Assembly: GCA_905213265.1 (NCBI GenBank)
Contig: CAJMHR010000008.1
Span: 1 to 63,254, forward strand
Reading direction: 5' to 3'
DNA length: 63,254 nucleotides
DNA from: an uncultured Collinsella sp.
GTDB taxonomy: Bacteria; Actinomycetota; Coriobacteriia; Coriobacteriales; Coriobacteriaceae
Part shown: piece by piece, positions 17,256 to 24,986 of the stretch
Layout: each line of letters begins with the position of its first letter
How positions within the stretch are numbered: position 1 is the first letter of the stretch
The notes under the pieces: generated by a model
The model's database searches: none
The model's input: only the letters and a program-made list of their open reading frames with translations
Told to the model about the DNA's origin: nothing
Translations under genes and position numbers: made by a program

Positions 17256-17774
17256 ATGACGTGTAAGCTTTCTGCCATTGTCGCTGTGTGCGATGACTGG
17301 GGCATTGGCTGCGAGGGTGACATGGTCGTGTCCAATCGCTCCGATATGCGCCATTTTGTAGCGTGCACCAAAGGTTGCCCGGTCATTATGGGACGCAAGA
17401 CACTTCTGAGTTTTCCCGGCGGACGACCGCTCAAGAATCGCCGCAATATCGTGCTCACCCGCGACGAGAGCCTTTCTGCCGAGGGTGTCGACGTGGTGCA
17501 TAGCGTTGACGAAGCGCTCGCCGCGGTAGCCGATGAACCCGTTGCGTGGGTGATCGGCGGCGGCGAGGTGTATCGGCAGTTTTTGCCGTACTGCGTGGAG
17601 GCCGAGGTTACGCATAACCATTGCGTGCATGACGTGGATACGTACTTTCCCGATCTGGATGCTGATCCCGCGTGGGAGATTGCACGACGTGGCGGTGTTG
17701 CCACGATTGCCTCGGGCGAGGGCGACGAGGGTGTCGATTATGAGTTCGTGACGTATCGTCGCGTTGAGGCATAA
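17256..17774 (+). CDS. folA: Dihydrofolate reductase
   Basis: 172 aa. NADPH-dependent reduction of dihydrofolate. Features: SAIVAVCDDWGIGCEGDMV (usual IGxxNxLPW), PVIMGRKTLLSF (MGRxTxxS), RRNIVLTRD, and VIGGGEVYRQFLP (GGxxxY). The usual tryptophan-aspartate substrate site near residue 27 is altered (SNRSDMRHF). ATG 17256 is preferred over GTG 17247 because AGGTGA lies five bases upstream. Coupled to thyA. Confidence 0.9.
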   Translation: MTCKLSAIVAVCDDWGIGCEGDMVVSNRSDMRHFVACTKGCPVIMGRKTLLSFPGGRPLKNRRNIVLTRDESLSAEGVDVVHSVDEALAAVADEPVAWVIGGGEVYRQFLPYCVEAEVTHNHCVHDVDTYFPDLDADPAWEIARRGGVATIASGEGDEGVDYEFVTYRRVEA

Positions 17775-17818
17775 ATCGTCTGGCGTGAACGGTATCATCG
17801 GGTTGTTTGAATGCATGG

Positions 17819-17837
17819 GGCGGCGCTTAGCGTCGCC
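17819..17837 (+). terminator. Hairpin after folA
   Basis: An 8-bp GC stem (17819-17826 with 17830-17837, one G-T pair) with a TTA loop. It is followed only by TCGTTTGG, so it is a weak terminator at best. Confidence 0.4.
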
Positions 17838-17883
17838 TCGTTTGGTATAGATGTGCTGTAAAGAAGGGTGCGGGCTGGCTGCT

Positions 17884-18798
17884 ATGACTGATGCCGTTGA
17901 GGTACTGCGAATTGATTCGCTCGAGGACGAGCACCTCGATGCCTACGTGCGACTGACCGAGCGCGAGTTGCGCTGCGTGTTGGAGCCGCAAAAGGGCATC
18001 TTTATCGCCGAGAGTGCCAAGGTTATCGAGCGCGCGGTGCGCGCCGGATACCAGCCGGTGAGCTTTCTTTTGGGCGAACGCTGGCTCGACCAGATGATGC
18101 CGCTGTTCGAGCGCCTGGTTGTGCGCGAGGGCGCGGGTCCGGTTCCTGTGTTCGTTGCCTCCATGGAGCTCATGGAGCAGCTGACGGGTTTTAATGTGAC
18201 GCGTGGTGCGCTCGCGGCGTTTCGTCGCCCGCGTCAGATTCCGGTCGATGAGTTCTTGGGCGGTGTCGTTGAGGCGGCGGGGGATCGTCCGGTGCGCGTG
18301 TGCGTGCTCGAGGGTATTGTCGATCACACCAATGTTGGCGCGATTTTCCGCTCGGCTGCCGCATTGAACGTTGACGGTATTTTGGTCAGCCCGACGTGCT
18401 GCGACCCGCTGTACCGTCGCTCGGCCCGCGTGAGCATGGGCACCGTGTTTCAGGTACCGTGGACGCGCATTGGCAGTGAGGCGCGCGTGTGGCCGCATGA
18501 TGGCCTGGCCGCGCTTCATGATGCCGGCTTTTCGTGTGCCGCTATGGCGTTGACGGACGACTCTGTTTCACTTGATGATCCTGTGCTGCAGAAGATTGAT
18601 CGCTTGGCGATTTTTATGGGCACCGAAGGTGCCGGCTTGGGCGTTAAAACTATTGCCGGCTGTGACCGCGCCGTGCGCATTCCGATGGCGCACGGGGTCG
18701 ATTCGCTCAACGTGGCCGCGGCGAGTGCCGTCGCCTTTTGGCAGCTGTGCCCGCACGTGAGCAACGAGTACCACTACCAGCCGGGTTTGTATCACTAG
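17884..18798 (+). CDS. SpoU/TrmH-family RNA 2'-O-methyltransferase
   Basis: 304 aa. The N-terminal ~130 residues form a substrate-binding region. The C-terminal SpoU domain shows the trefoil-knot motifs: VDHTNVGAIFRSAAALNVDG (motif 1), MGTEGAGLG (motif 2) and IPMAHGVDSLNVAAASAVAFW (motif 3). It methylates a tRNA or rRNA ribose; the exact target is not deducible. The start is uncertain: ATG 17884 fits the domain start but has no clear ribosome-binding site, and ATG 17851 would add 11 residues. Confidence 0.85.
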   Translation: MTDAVEVLRIDSLEDEHLDAYVRLTERELRCVLEPQKGIFIAESAKVIERAVRAGYQPVSFLLGERWLDQMMPLFERLVVREGAGPVPVFVASMELMEQLTGFNVTRGALAAFRRPRQIPVDEFLGGVVEAAGDRPVRVCVLEGIVDHTNVGAIFRSAAALNVDGILVSPTCCDPLYRRSARVSMGTVFQVPWTRIGSEARVWPHDGLAALHDAGFSCAAMALTDDSVSLDDPVLQKIDRLAIFMGTEGAGLGVKTIAGCDRAVRIPMAHGVDSLNVAAASAVAFWQLCPHVSNEYHYQPGLYH

Positions 18799-18923
18799 GC
18801 AGATATTCCGCACTGCGCTCTTATTCGGGGTGTTTCGGTCGACGCCGGTCGGTGCTAAGCTGCTATTGGCTTTGGTCTTAAAATGCCGTTTTGTTGTTTG
18901 ACGTACGCTGGCGGGGAGGGCGT

Positions 18924-20273
18924 GTGGCTAAGAAATCTACGGCTATCGATGTAACGCAGGGTGTCATTTGGCAACAGCTACTGTCGCTGTGCGTTCCCAT
19001 CTTTTTTAGTTCGTTTTTTCAGCAGACCTACACGCTTATCGGTACCTATATTGTCGGTCAGTTTGGCGGCAAGCTCGCGCTGGGCGGCATTCAGGCCACG
19101 ATGGTCCTCACCGAGCTCTGCATTGGCTTTTGCGTTGGCGTTGGCGCTGGTTGTGCCGTTATCACGGGTCAGTTTTTTGGCCAGCACGATGAAGAGCGTC
19201 TGAGCCGTTCGGTCCATACAGCCATGACGCTCGCGCTGGTGGGCGGTATCGTTTTCTCGATTCTTGGCATAGTGTTCGTTGAGCCCATGCTGGTGCTTAT
19301 GAACACGCCGCATGAACTATTGGCCGAGGGCGTGGCCTATGCTCGCTGTTATTTTGCCGCGATGGTTGCGGCACTGCTGCTTAATATGGGAACCGCACTG
19401 CTGCGTGCCGTGGGCGACACACGCGGCCCCGCCGTGATCATTGCCTCTGGCTGCCTGGTTAACGTGGTGCTGGATATCATCTTTGTCGCTGTGTTGCATA
19501 TGGAGGCGTTGGGCTGCGGCATCGCAGTGGCGCTGACCATTTGCTCCAATGCAACGATGATCGTGTTTCGCATGATGCGCGCTCCGGGTGCATGGCGTCT
19601 TTCGCTGTCTAAGCTCGGCATCGATCGCGGTATTTGCAAGAGTATGATCTCGTGTGGTCTGCCACTCGGTTTTCAATCGGCTGCCTATTCGATCTCGAAC
19701 GTGTTGATCCAGGTGTCGGTTAATTCGTTTGGCGCCGATGTCACCACGGCGTGGGGTCTATCTGGGCGCCTGGATGGCATTATCTGGATGGTGACCGAGG
19801 CGCTCGGCGTATCGATCACTACGTTCTCGGCGCAGAACTTTGGCGCGCGCAATTACGAGCGCATGCGCAAGGGCTACCATACGTCGCTCGTGCTGTCGTT
19901 TATGCTCATTGGTGGCCTGTCTGCCGTGCTGCTGGTGTTCTCGGGTTCGCTGTCGCGTTTGTTTGTCGACGATGCTTCGATTTCGGCGTACACCACGACG
20001 ATTCTTCATTTCATCGCGCCGTTTTACGCGATCTTCTCGATTATCGAAAACGCGTCGGGCTCCATTCGCGGTGCCGGCGTGAGCTTGCAGCCCATGCTGC
20101 TCACGATTTTTGGCACCGTCGTGCTCAGGGTGATCTGGGTGTTTGCGATCATGCCCTTCGATCCGTCGCTTGAGCACCTGCTGCTGGTTTACCCCGTAAC
20201 CTGGTTCATCACCGCAACCATGTTCACCATCTACCACCACAGCGGCAACTGGCTCGGCCGCGCCACCGCCTAA
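18924..20273 (+). CDS. MATE family efflux transporter
   Basis: 449 aa with about 12 hydrophobic segments in two related halves, typical of MATE Na+/H+-coupled exporters. Each half begins with a similar block (LLSLCVPIFFSSFFQQTY; MISCGLPLGFQSAAYSISN). It is located in the cytoplasmic membrane. Substrate is unknown; drugs or metabolites are likely. The start is GTG 18924 with GGGGAGGG just upstream. It stands alone, ending at a long inverted repeat it shares with the convergent cobO. Confidence 0.9.
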   Translation: MAKKSTAIDVTQGVIWQQLLSLCVPIFFSSFFQQTYTLIGTYIVGQFGGKLALGGIQATMVLTELCIGFCVGVGAGCAVITGQFFGQHDEERLSRSVHTAMTLALVGGIVFSILGIVFVEPMLVLMNTPHELLAEGVAYARCYFAAMVAALLLNMGTALLRAVGDTRGPAVIIASGCLVNVVLDIIFVAVLHMEALGCGIAVALTICSNATMIVFRMMRAPGAWRLSLSKLGIDRGICKSMISCGLPLGFQSAAYSISNVLIQVSVNSFGADVTTAWGLSGRLDGIIWMVTEALGVSITTFSAQNFGARNYERMRKGYHTSLVLSFMLIGGLSAVLLVFSGSLSRLFVDDASISAYTTTILHFIAPFYAIFSIIENASGSIRGAGVSLQPMLLTIFGTVVLRVIWVFAIMPFDPSLEHLLLVYPVTWFITATMFTIYHHSGNWLGRATA

Positions 20274-20282
20274 TGATCCCTT

Positions 20283-20346
20283 GGGACGGAGAAAAACGGA
20301 TCATTGCTCTCCGTCGTGATGTCGATGATCCGTTTTCCTCCGTCCC
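20283..20346. repeat. Long intergenic inverted repeat (22-bp arms) between convergent genes
   Basis: Arms 20283-20304 and 20325-20346 are reverse complements with one mismatch, around a 20-nt loop. The arms hold GGGACGGAG and AAAACGGATCAT. There is no proper T run after it. It is probably a bidirectional terminator, or a copy of a palindromic repeat family. Confidence 0.75.
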
Positions 20347-20357
20347 CTTCGAATCAA

Positions 20358-20843
20358 TTAGTATTCGATGCCTTGGCGGGCTAGGAGACCTTCGTCGAAG
20401 TAGTGTTTTACGGGGCGCATTTCGGTTACTAGGTCGGCAAGGTCGGCGAGGGGCAGCAATCCGCGGCCGGTGAGCACGAGTTCCGTGGTGGCAGGATTCA
20501 GCGCGATCAACCCCTCCACATCCTCGCGCGTCACAAAGCCACGGCGCATCGCTTCGCCGAGTTCGTCCAGAATGAGCACGTCAACTTGCGAAATCTGCTC
20601 GCGCGCAAGCTCCATGATCTGTGCGGCGCAAGCCTCGGGCGTGTCGCGATCGGCCTGCACAATACGCAGCCCCAGGCGCGGCGCGGCATCGTGTTCTGCG
20701 CAGTGCAGCTTCTTGGCAAACTGCAGCATGAGTACGTCGAGCCCATAACCTGTGGCGCGCATCGCCAATCCCAGCGCAGCCGTGGTTTTGCCCTTGCCGT
20801 CGCCGGTATAGATCTGAACCTTGCCGACTTCGAGTGATGCCAT
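20358..20843 (-). CDS. cobO: Cob(I)yrinic acid a,c-diamide adenosyltransferase
   Basis: 161-aa BtuR/CobO-family ATP:corrinoid adenosyltransferase. P-loop GDGKGKTTAALG is near residues 15-26, VDVLILDELGEAM is the Walker B-like segment, and the family end PVKHYFDEGLLARQGIEY is intact. It attaches the adenosyl group to cobalt, in salvage or synthesis of coenzyme B12. It is isolated from other cobalamin genes here, which suggests salvage. ATG 20843 has AAAGGA upstream on the minus strand. Confidence 0.93.
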   Translation of the reverse strand: MASLEVGKVQIYTGDGKGKTTAALGLAMRATGYGLDVLMLQFAKKLHCAEHDAAPRLGLRIVQADRDTPEACAAQIMELAREQISQVDVLILDELGEAMRRGFVTREDVEGLIALNPATTELVLTGRGLLPLADLADLVTEMRPVKHYFDEGLLARQGIEY

Positions 20844-20920
20844 CTATGTCCTTTCGTGCCCGGCGTCGGTTTATCGCCGGCCGGGTTGGGTATTCTAGTT
20901 AGCATTATCAACCCCAGTAG

Positions 20921-22828
20921 ATGGAGTTCAAGCAGATGGAGATGGATGACAACAAACGTAGACGGAATATGATTCTCTACGTGCTCATCGCCTTCGTCGT
21001 CTACCTCGTGCTCTCGACCGTTCTGTTCCCTAACATCGGTCACACGCAGCAGATTACGAAGACCGATTACTCGACGTTTGTCAAAGCGCTCGACAAGAAG
21101 AGTGTCGACAAGGTCGAGTACAACACGGACGATTACACGATTTATTACACCAAGAAGGGCGAGGACGAGAACATCGCCTACAAGACGACCGGTGTGCCGA
21201 ATGATGCGGGCTTTACCGATCGCGTGCTTGAATCTGGTGCGTCCCTGGAGTCGGTCGTTCCCGATAAAAACTCGGGTTTGATGACCTACTACCTGCTCAC
21301 ACTCATTCTTCCCATGGCGATTTTCTTCCTCATCGGTTGGTGGCTCAACCGCCGCATGAAGAAGGCTATGGGCGATGACGGCCCGTCGATGAACTTTGGC
21401 GGCGGCGGTTTTGGCGGCGGCGGACTGGGTAAGTCCGGCGCGCGCGTGATCGCCTCCAAGGACGTGGGCGTGACCTTTAAGGACGTCGCCGGCCAGGAAG
21501 AGGCCAAGGAGTCTCTCAAGGAGGTCGTCGACTTTCTGGAGAAGCCGCAGCGCTACGAGGAGATCGGCGCCAAGCTGCCGCGCGGTGCTCTCCTTGTTGG
21601 CCCTCCGGGTACCGGTAAGACCCTGCTTGCCAAGGCTGTTGCCGGCGAGGCCGGTGTTCCGTTCTTTAGTATTTCGGGCTCTGAGTTCGTTGAGATGTTT
21701 GTTGGTCGCGGCGCTGCAAAGGTTCGTGACCTGTTTAAGCAGGCCAAGGAAAAGGCCCCGTGTATCGTCTTTATCGATGAGATCGATACCATCGGTAAGA
21801 AGCGTGATGGCGGCGGCTTTAGCGGCAACGACGAGCGCGAGCAGACGCTCAATCAGTTGCTGACCGAGATGGATGGCTTCGATAACCACAAGGGTATCGT
21901 TGTCCTTGCCGCAACCAACCGCCCCGACAGTCTCGATCCGGCGCTGCTGCGCCCCGGTCGTTTTGACCGCCGCATTCCCGTCGAGTTGCCCGATCTGACC
22001 GGTCGTAAGAACATCCTCGAGCTTCACGCCAAGAGTGTGAAGACCGAGCCGCCGATCGATCTGACCGCGATTGCCCGCGCCACGCCCGGTGCCTCGGGCG
22101 CCGACCTGGCCAATATCATCAACGAGGGCGCCCTGCGCGCCGTTCGCGAGGGTCGCAAGCGTGCAACCCAGGATGACTTCGAGGAGTCGGTGGAGGTCGT
22201 CATTGCCGGCCAACAGCGTAAGTCCACGGTGCTTTCCGACCATGAGAAGCAGGTCGTTTCCTACCACGAGATCGGTCATGCCATCGTCGCTGCCCGCCAA
22301 AAGGGTTCCGCGCCGGTTACCAAGATCACCATCGTGCCGCGCACGAGCGGTGCTCTTGGCTATACCATGCAGGTCGAGGAGGACGAGCGCTTCCTGACGA
22401 CACGCCAGGAGGTCTTGGACAAGCTTGCCGTCTACTGCGGCGGCCGTGCGGCCGAGGAACTCATCTTTGGCGAGATGACGACCGGTGCCGCCAACGATAT
22501 CGAACAGGCCACCAAGCTCGCCCGCAACATGGTGACGCGCTTTGGTATGTCCGACGAGTTTGGCATGATGGCGCTCGGTACCGTGCAGAACGCGTATCTC
22601 AATCAGGACACGTCGCTCACCTGCGCCCCTGGTACGGCCGAGCGTGTGGACGCGATTGTCGCTAAGCTGATTGAGGATGCGCACGATCGCGCCCTGCAGA
22701 TCCTCAAGGAGAACAAGTTCAAGCTCCATGAGCTGGCTCGTTATCTGTACAAGAAGGAGACCATCACGGGTGAGGAGTTCATGAACCTCCTCACGCGCGA
22801 GAATCCGCTGATGCCCAAGCAACAGTAA
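20921..22828 (+). CDS. ftsH: ATP-dependent zinc metalloprotease FtsH
   Basis: 635 aa. Two N-terminal membrane segments (about 17-35 and 128-146) flank an extracytoplasmic domain. A glycine-rich linker (GGGGFGGGGLG), then an AAA+ module: Walker A GPPGTGKT near 227, Walker B CIVFIDEIDTIG, arginine fingers in RPGRFDRR. The protease domain has HEIGH near 449 (usual HEAGH; both zinc histidines and the catalytic glutamate are present). It degrades damaged membrane proteins. The start is ambiguous: ATGs at 20921, 20936 and 20942 all lack a strong ribosome-binding site. An intrinsic terminator follows. Confidence 0.95.
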   Translation: MEFKQMEMDDNKRRRNMILYVLIAFVVYLVLSTVLFPNIGHTQQITKTDYSTFVKALDKKSVDKVEYNTDDYTIYYTKKGEDENIAYKTTGVPNDAGFTDRVLESGASLESVVPDKNSGLMTYYLLTLILPMAIFFLIGWWLNRRMKKAMGDDGPSMNFGGGGFGGGGLGKSGARVIASKDVGVTFKDVAGQEEAKESLKEVVDFLEKPQRYEEIGAKLPRGALLVGPPGTGKTLLAKAVAGEAGVPFFSISGSEFVEMFVGRGAAKVRDLFKQAKEKAPCIVFIDEIDTIGKKRDGGGFSGNDEREQTLNQLLTEMDGFDNHKGIVVLAATNRPDSLDPALLRPGRFDRRIPVELPDLTGRKNILELHAKSVKTEPPIDLTAIARATPGASGADLANIINEGALRAVREGRKRATQDDFEESVEVVIAGQQRKSTVLSDHEKQVVSYHEIGHAIVAARQKGSAPVTKITIVPRTSGALGYTMQVEEDERFLTTRQEVLDKLAVYCGGRAAEELIFGEMTTGAANDIEQATKLARNMVTRFGMSDEFGMMALGTVQNAYLNQDTSLTCAPGTAERVDAIVAKLIEDAHDRALQILKENKFKLHELARYLYKKETITGEEFMNLLTRENPLMPKQQ

Positions 22829-22854
22829 AGCCGCGGTCGAGCCAGTAAACGCCG

Positions 22855-22892
22855 ACGCCCCATTTGAGCAGCTTTCTCAAATGGGGCGTTTT
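22855..22892 (+). terminator. Intrinsic terminator of ftsH
   Basis: Perfect 14-bp stem (22855-22868 with 22876-22889), 7-nt loop and TTTT. Confidence 0.88.
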
Positions 22893-22909
22893 GCTTGAGA
22901 GGGATGGAA

Positions 22910-23365
22910 ATGAAGATCGTGGTGAGCGCCTGCTTGATGGGCGAGAGCTGCAAGTATAACGGGCTCGACAACTATCATCGCGCGTTGGTCGAGGCCTGCG
23001 AACGCACGGGGACTGAGGTCTTGTTGGTGTGCCCCGAGGTCTTTGGCGGCCTGCCCACGCCGCGCAAGCCGTCCGAGATTGTGAATGGCGAGGTCCGTAC
23101 CTGCGAGGGTACCTCAGTCGATCGCGAGTTTCGTCTAGGCGCTCAACGTGCGCTCGATATGTGCGAGCAAGCGGGCGGCCCGTCCGAGATTACTGCGTGC
23201 GTCTTGCAGGATCGCAGTCCGTCGTGTGGCGTGGGCCATATCTACGACGGATCCTTCAGCGGCACGCTCACAACGGGTAACGGTGTCTTCGTTGACCTGC
23301 TCCTGCGCCACGGCTACCGCGTGATCCCGGCAAGCGAATTCGACTCGAGCATGTTACAGCAATAA
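22910..23365 (+). CDS. DUF523 family protein
   Basis: 151 aa. The DUF523 signature is clear: VSACLMGESCKYNG at the N-terminus, CPEVFGGLPTPRKPSEI in the middle, and CVLQDRSPSCGVGHIYDGSF with conserved cysteines. Function in the family is not established; a cysteine-ligated metal or cluster site is plausible. ATG 22910 is preferred because GAGGG (22899-22903) is six bases upstream; earlier in-frame TTG/ATG codons are too close to it. The gene begins just after the ftsH terminator and ends at the bidirectional hairpin. Confidence 0.85.
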   Translation: MKIVVSACLMGESCKYNGLDNYHRALVEACERTGTEVLLVCPEVFGGLPTPRKPSEIVNGEVRTCEGTSVDREFRLGAQRALDMCEQAGGPSEITACVLQDRSPSCGVGHIYDGSFSGTLTTGNGVFVDLLLRHGYRVIPASEFDSSMLQQ

Positions 23366-23405
23366 AAAACCGCCACAAAGGTACTGTCCCCTTTGTGGCG
23401 GTTTT
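23366..23405. terminator. Bidirectional terminator-like hairpin, CCACAAAGG type
   Basis: Perfect 16-bp stem (23366-23381 with 23390-23405) around an 8-nt loop, with A and T runs at the ends so both strands would end in a T tract. It lies between convergent genes. Its core resembles the hairpin at 31027-31067. Confidence 0.88.
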
Positions 23406-23411
23406 GGTCGG

Positions 23412-24500
23412 TTAGGCCAGGATAGAGTGGCCGTAGGCGTTGGCGGCCTTGATGGCGGCGGCGAACTTCTCGTCGGTGAAGGGCTCCGGGTTACCCTGCT
23501 TCCACTCGTTGGTGGCGTGGGCATACTCACACAGCGCCGGGATGTCGGCCTCGGTAAGGCCGACCTGCTCAAGCGTCACGGGCAGCCCCATCTGCTTGTT
23601 AAAGGCGGCGTAGCGCTCAAGGTTCTCGGTGTCTCCCGTATAGGCAAACAGCACGAGCACGCCCAGGCTCACGACCTCGCCGTGCAGGTAGGTGCCCTCA
23701 CGCGGAATGCTGCAGGTGGCGTTGTAGAATGCGTGCGCCACGCTCGAGTTGTAGTAGTAATCGTTCTGGTTGGTCAGGTTGGAGACGTAGCCCGTGTTGA
23801 CCACGATGTCGAGCGCGATTTGTTTGACGGCCTCGCTTGACAGGTTCTGGCGCACGTCCTCAAGACCCTGAACGCCGTATGTAAACAGCGGCTCGGAGCA
23901 GGTGTGGGCGAGTGCCAGGCCAAGGCCTGCCGTGTGCTCCAAGTTGCCGGCGCTCGTGGCGTACTCGACCTCGGGCTGCTTGGACAGGGCATCGCCCACG
24001 CCGGCCCAGAAGTACTCCGCTGGCGCCTCGGCGATGATCTTGGGGTTGATGAAGATGTGCGCAGGGCGGTTGGGGTACGAATAGCCCTCGAGCGAGCCGT
24101 CGTCGTTGTAGACAACGGCAATGGCGGTCGCGGCCGAGCAGTTGGAGCATATTGTAGGCACGGTAAAGACGATCTTCTTGAGCTCGATTGCTGCGGTCTT
24201 CACGGTGTCGAGCGCCTTGCCGCCGCCGCATGCGATAAGCACGTCAGCTTCCTGGCAGGCAGGGGAGTTCACGACCTTGGCGATATTGGCACGCGTACTG
24301 TTGGTTCCATAGACGCGCGTCTCCAGGACCTCGACATCGGTACCTTCAAGTGCCGCCTCGATTCCCGGCAGCGCCGCAGCCAGGGCTCGCTTGCCGCCAA
24401 TGATGGCGACTTTCTTCGCGCCGTACTCCGCCAGTGCGGTTGGCAGCTCGGTAAAGCAATCCTCGCCAACGGTGTAGTCGCTCATTCCAATCGTGCGCAT
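23412..24500 (-). CDS. Iron-containing alcohol dehydrogenase, glycerol dehydrogenase-like
   Basis: 362 aa, the size of GldA. An N-terminal NAD-binding fold has IIGGKRALAA and IACGGGKALDTVK (usual GGGKxxDxxK). The C-terminal all-helical metal domain has GVGDALSK, HTAGLGLALAHTC, and HAFYNATCSIP...LHGEVVSLGVL, holding the aspartate and two histidines expected to bind Fe or Zn. It probably oxidises glycerol or reduces a small ketone/aldehyde; the true substrate is uncertain. It is encoded alone, divergent from the ileS T-box leader. Confidence 0.85.
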   Translation of the reverse strand: MRTIGMSDYTVGEDCFTELPTALAEYGAKKVAIIGGKRALAAALPGIEAALEGTDVEVLETRVYGTNSTRANIAKVVNSPACQEADVLIACGGGKALDTVKTAAIELKKIVFTVPTICSNCSAATAIAVVYNDDGSLEGYSYPNRPAHIFINPKIIAEAPAEYFWAGVGDALSKQPEVEYATSAGNLEHTAGLGLALAHTCSEPLFTYGVQGLEDVRQNLSSEAVKQIALDIVVNTGYVSNLTNQNDYYYNSSVAHAFYNATCSIPREGTYLHGEVVSLGVLVLFAYTGDTENLERYAAFNKQMGLPVTLEQVGLTEADIPALCEYAHATNEWKQGNPEPFTDEKFAAAIKAANAYGHSILA

Positions 24501-24642
24501 AGCAACCTTCTTTCGTTCGATAAAGTGCTTTCAGGTATTTTGCTCCTAGAGAAGGGCTGTAATAGCGAGAAATTTCGAACGTATAAAACCAGTGTTGAGG
24601 GTTTTTCGCCGGCGCGGAACGTGCTAGCATACTCCGCATAAG
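24501..24642. other. Divergent promoter region between the dehydrogenase and the ileS leader
   Basis: 142 bp that must hold the start signals for both the minus-strand dehydrogenase and the + strand T-box transcript. AT-rich stretches and a -10-like TAGCAT (24625-24630) are present, but no well-spaced -35/-10 pair stands out. Confidence 0.4.
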
Positions 24643-24943
24643 CGTTGATGGGGACGACTAGTCGGCCGTCCGCATGCTACAGAGAGCGGGGAGCGCTGAG
24701 AACCCGTGCATGCGACCGATGAAAATCACCCCGGAGCTGCGGTCCCAACGGACGTGCCGTGCAGGTTCGTCTTAGTAGACATCGCCGAGATGGTCGTCGA
24801 TACAGGCCAGCCGAGTAACGGATGCGAGCGCGCGAATATGCGGGCGAGGGCATCTAAGCTGGGTGGTTAAGCGAAGAGCTTTTACGGGCAGGCTGCCCGT
24901 TTTGTGGCGCTTCGTCCCAGCTTGTAGGGACGGGCGCTTTTTT
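24643..24943 (+). promoter_or_regulatory. T-box riboswitch (tRNA-Ile sensing) upstream of ileS
   Basis: The base of Stem I pairs 24643-24655 with 24742-24750. The specifier loop reads GAAAATCACC, giving an ATC isoleucine codon at 24725-24727. The T-box segment TGGGTGG (24860-24866) offers TGGT (24864-24867), complementary to an ACCA tRNA end, which fits tRNA-Ile. The antiterminator pairs 24856-24863 with 24916-24923 and 24869-24873 with 24908-24912. The competing terminator (24907-24943: GCGC and CGTCCC paired with GGGACG and GCGC, then six T) shares the CCC of the antiterminator. Control is therefore by transcription attenuation: uncharged tRNA-Ile allows ileS expression. A further small hairpin with four T (24884-24903) sits in the antiterminator loop. 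Confidence 0.9.
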
Positions 24944-24986
24944 GGTGCCCAACGGGCGTGCGCGCCCACGACATGAAAGGGGTACC

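Noticed and set aside
20531..22822. 763-aa open frame antisense to ftsH and running through cobO
   Set aside because: Overlaps two well-supported genes in an implausible frame; its composition is that of an antisense shadow.
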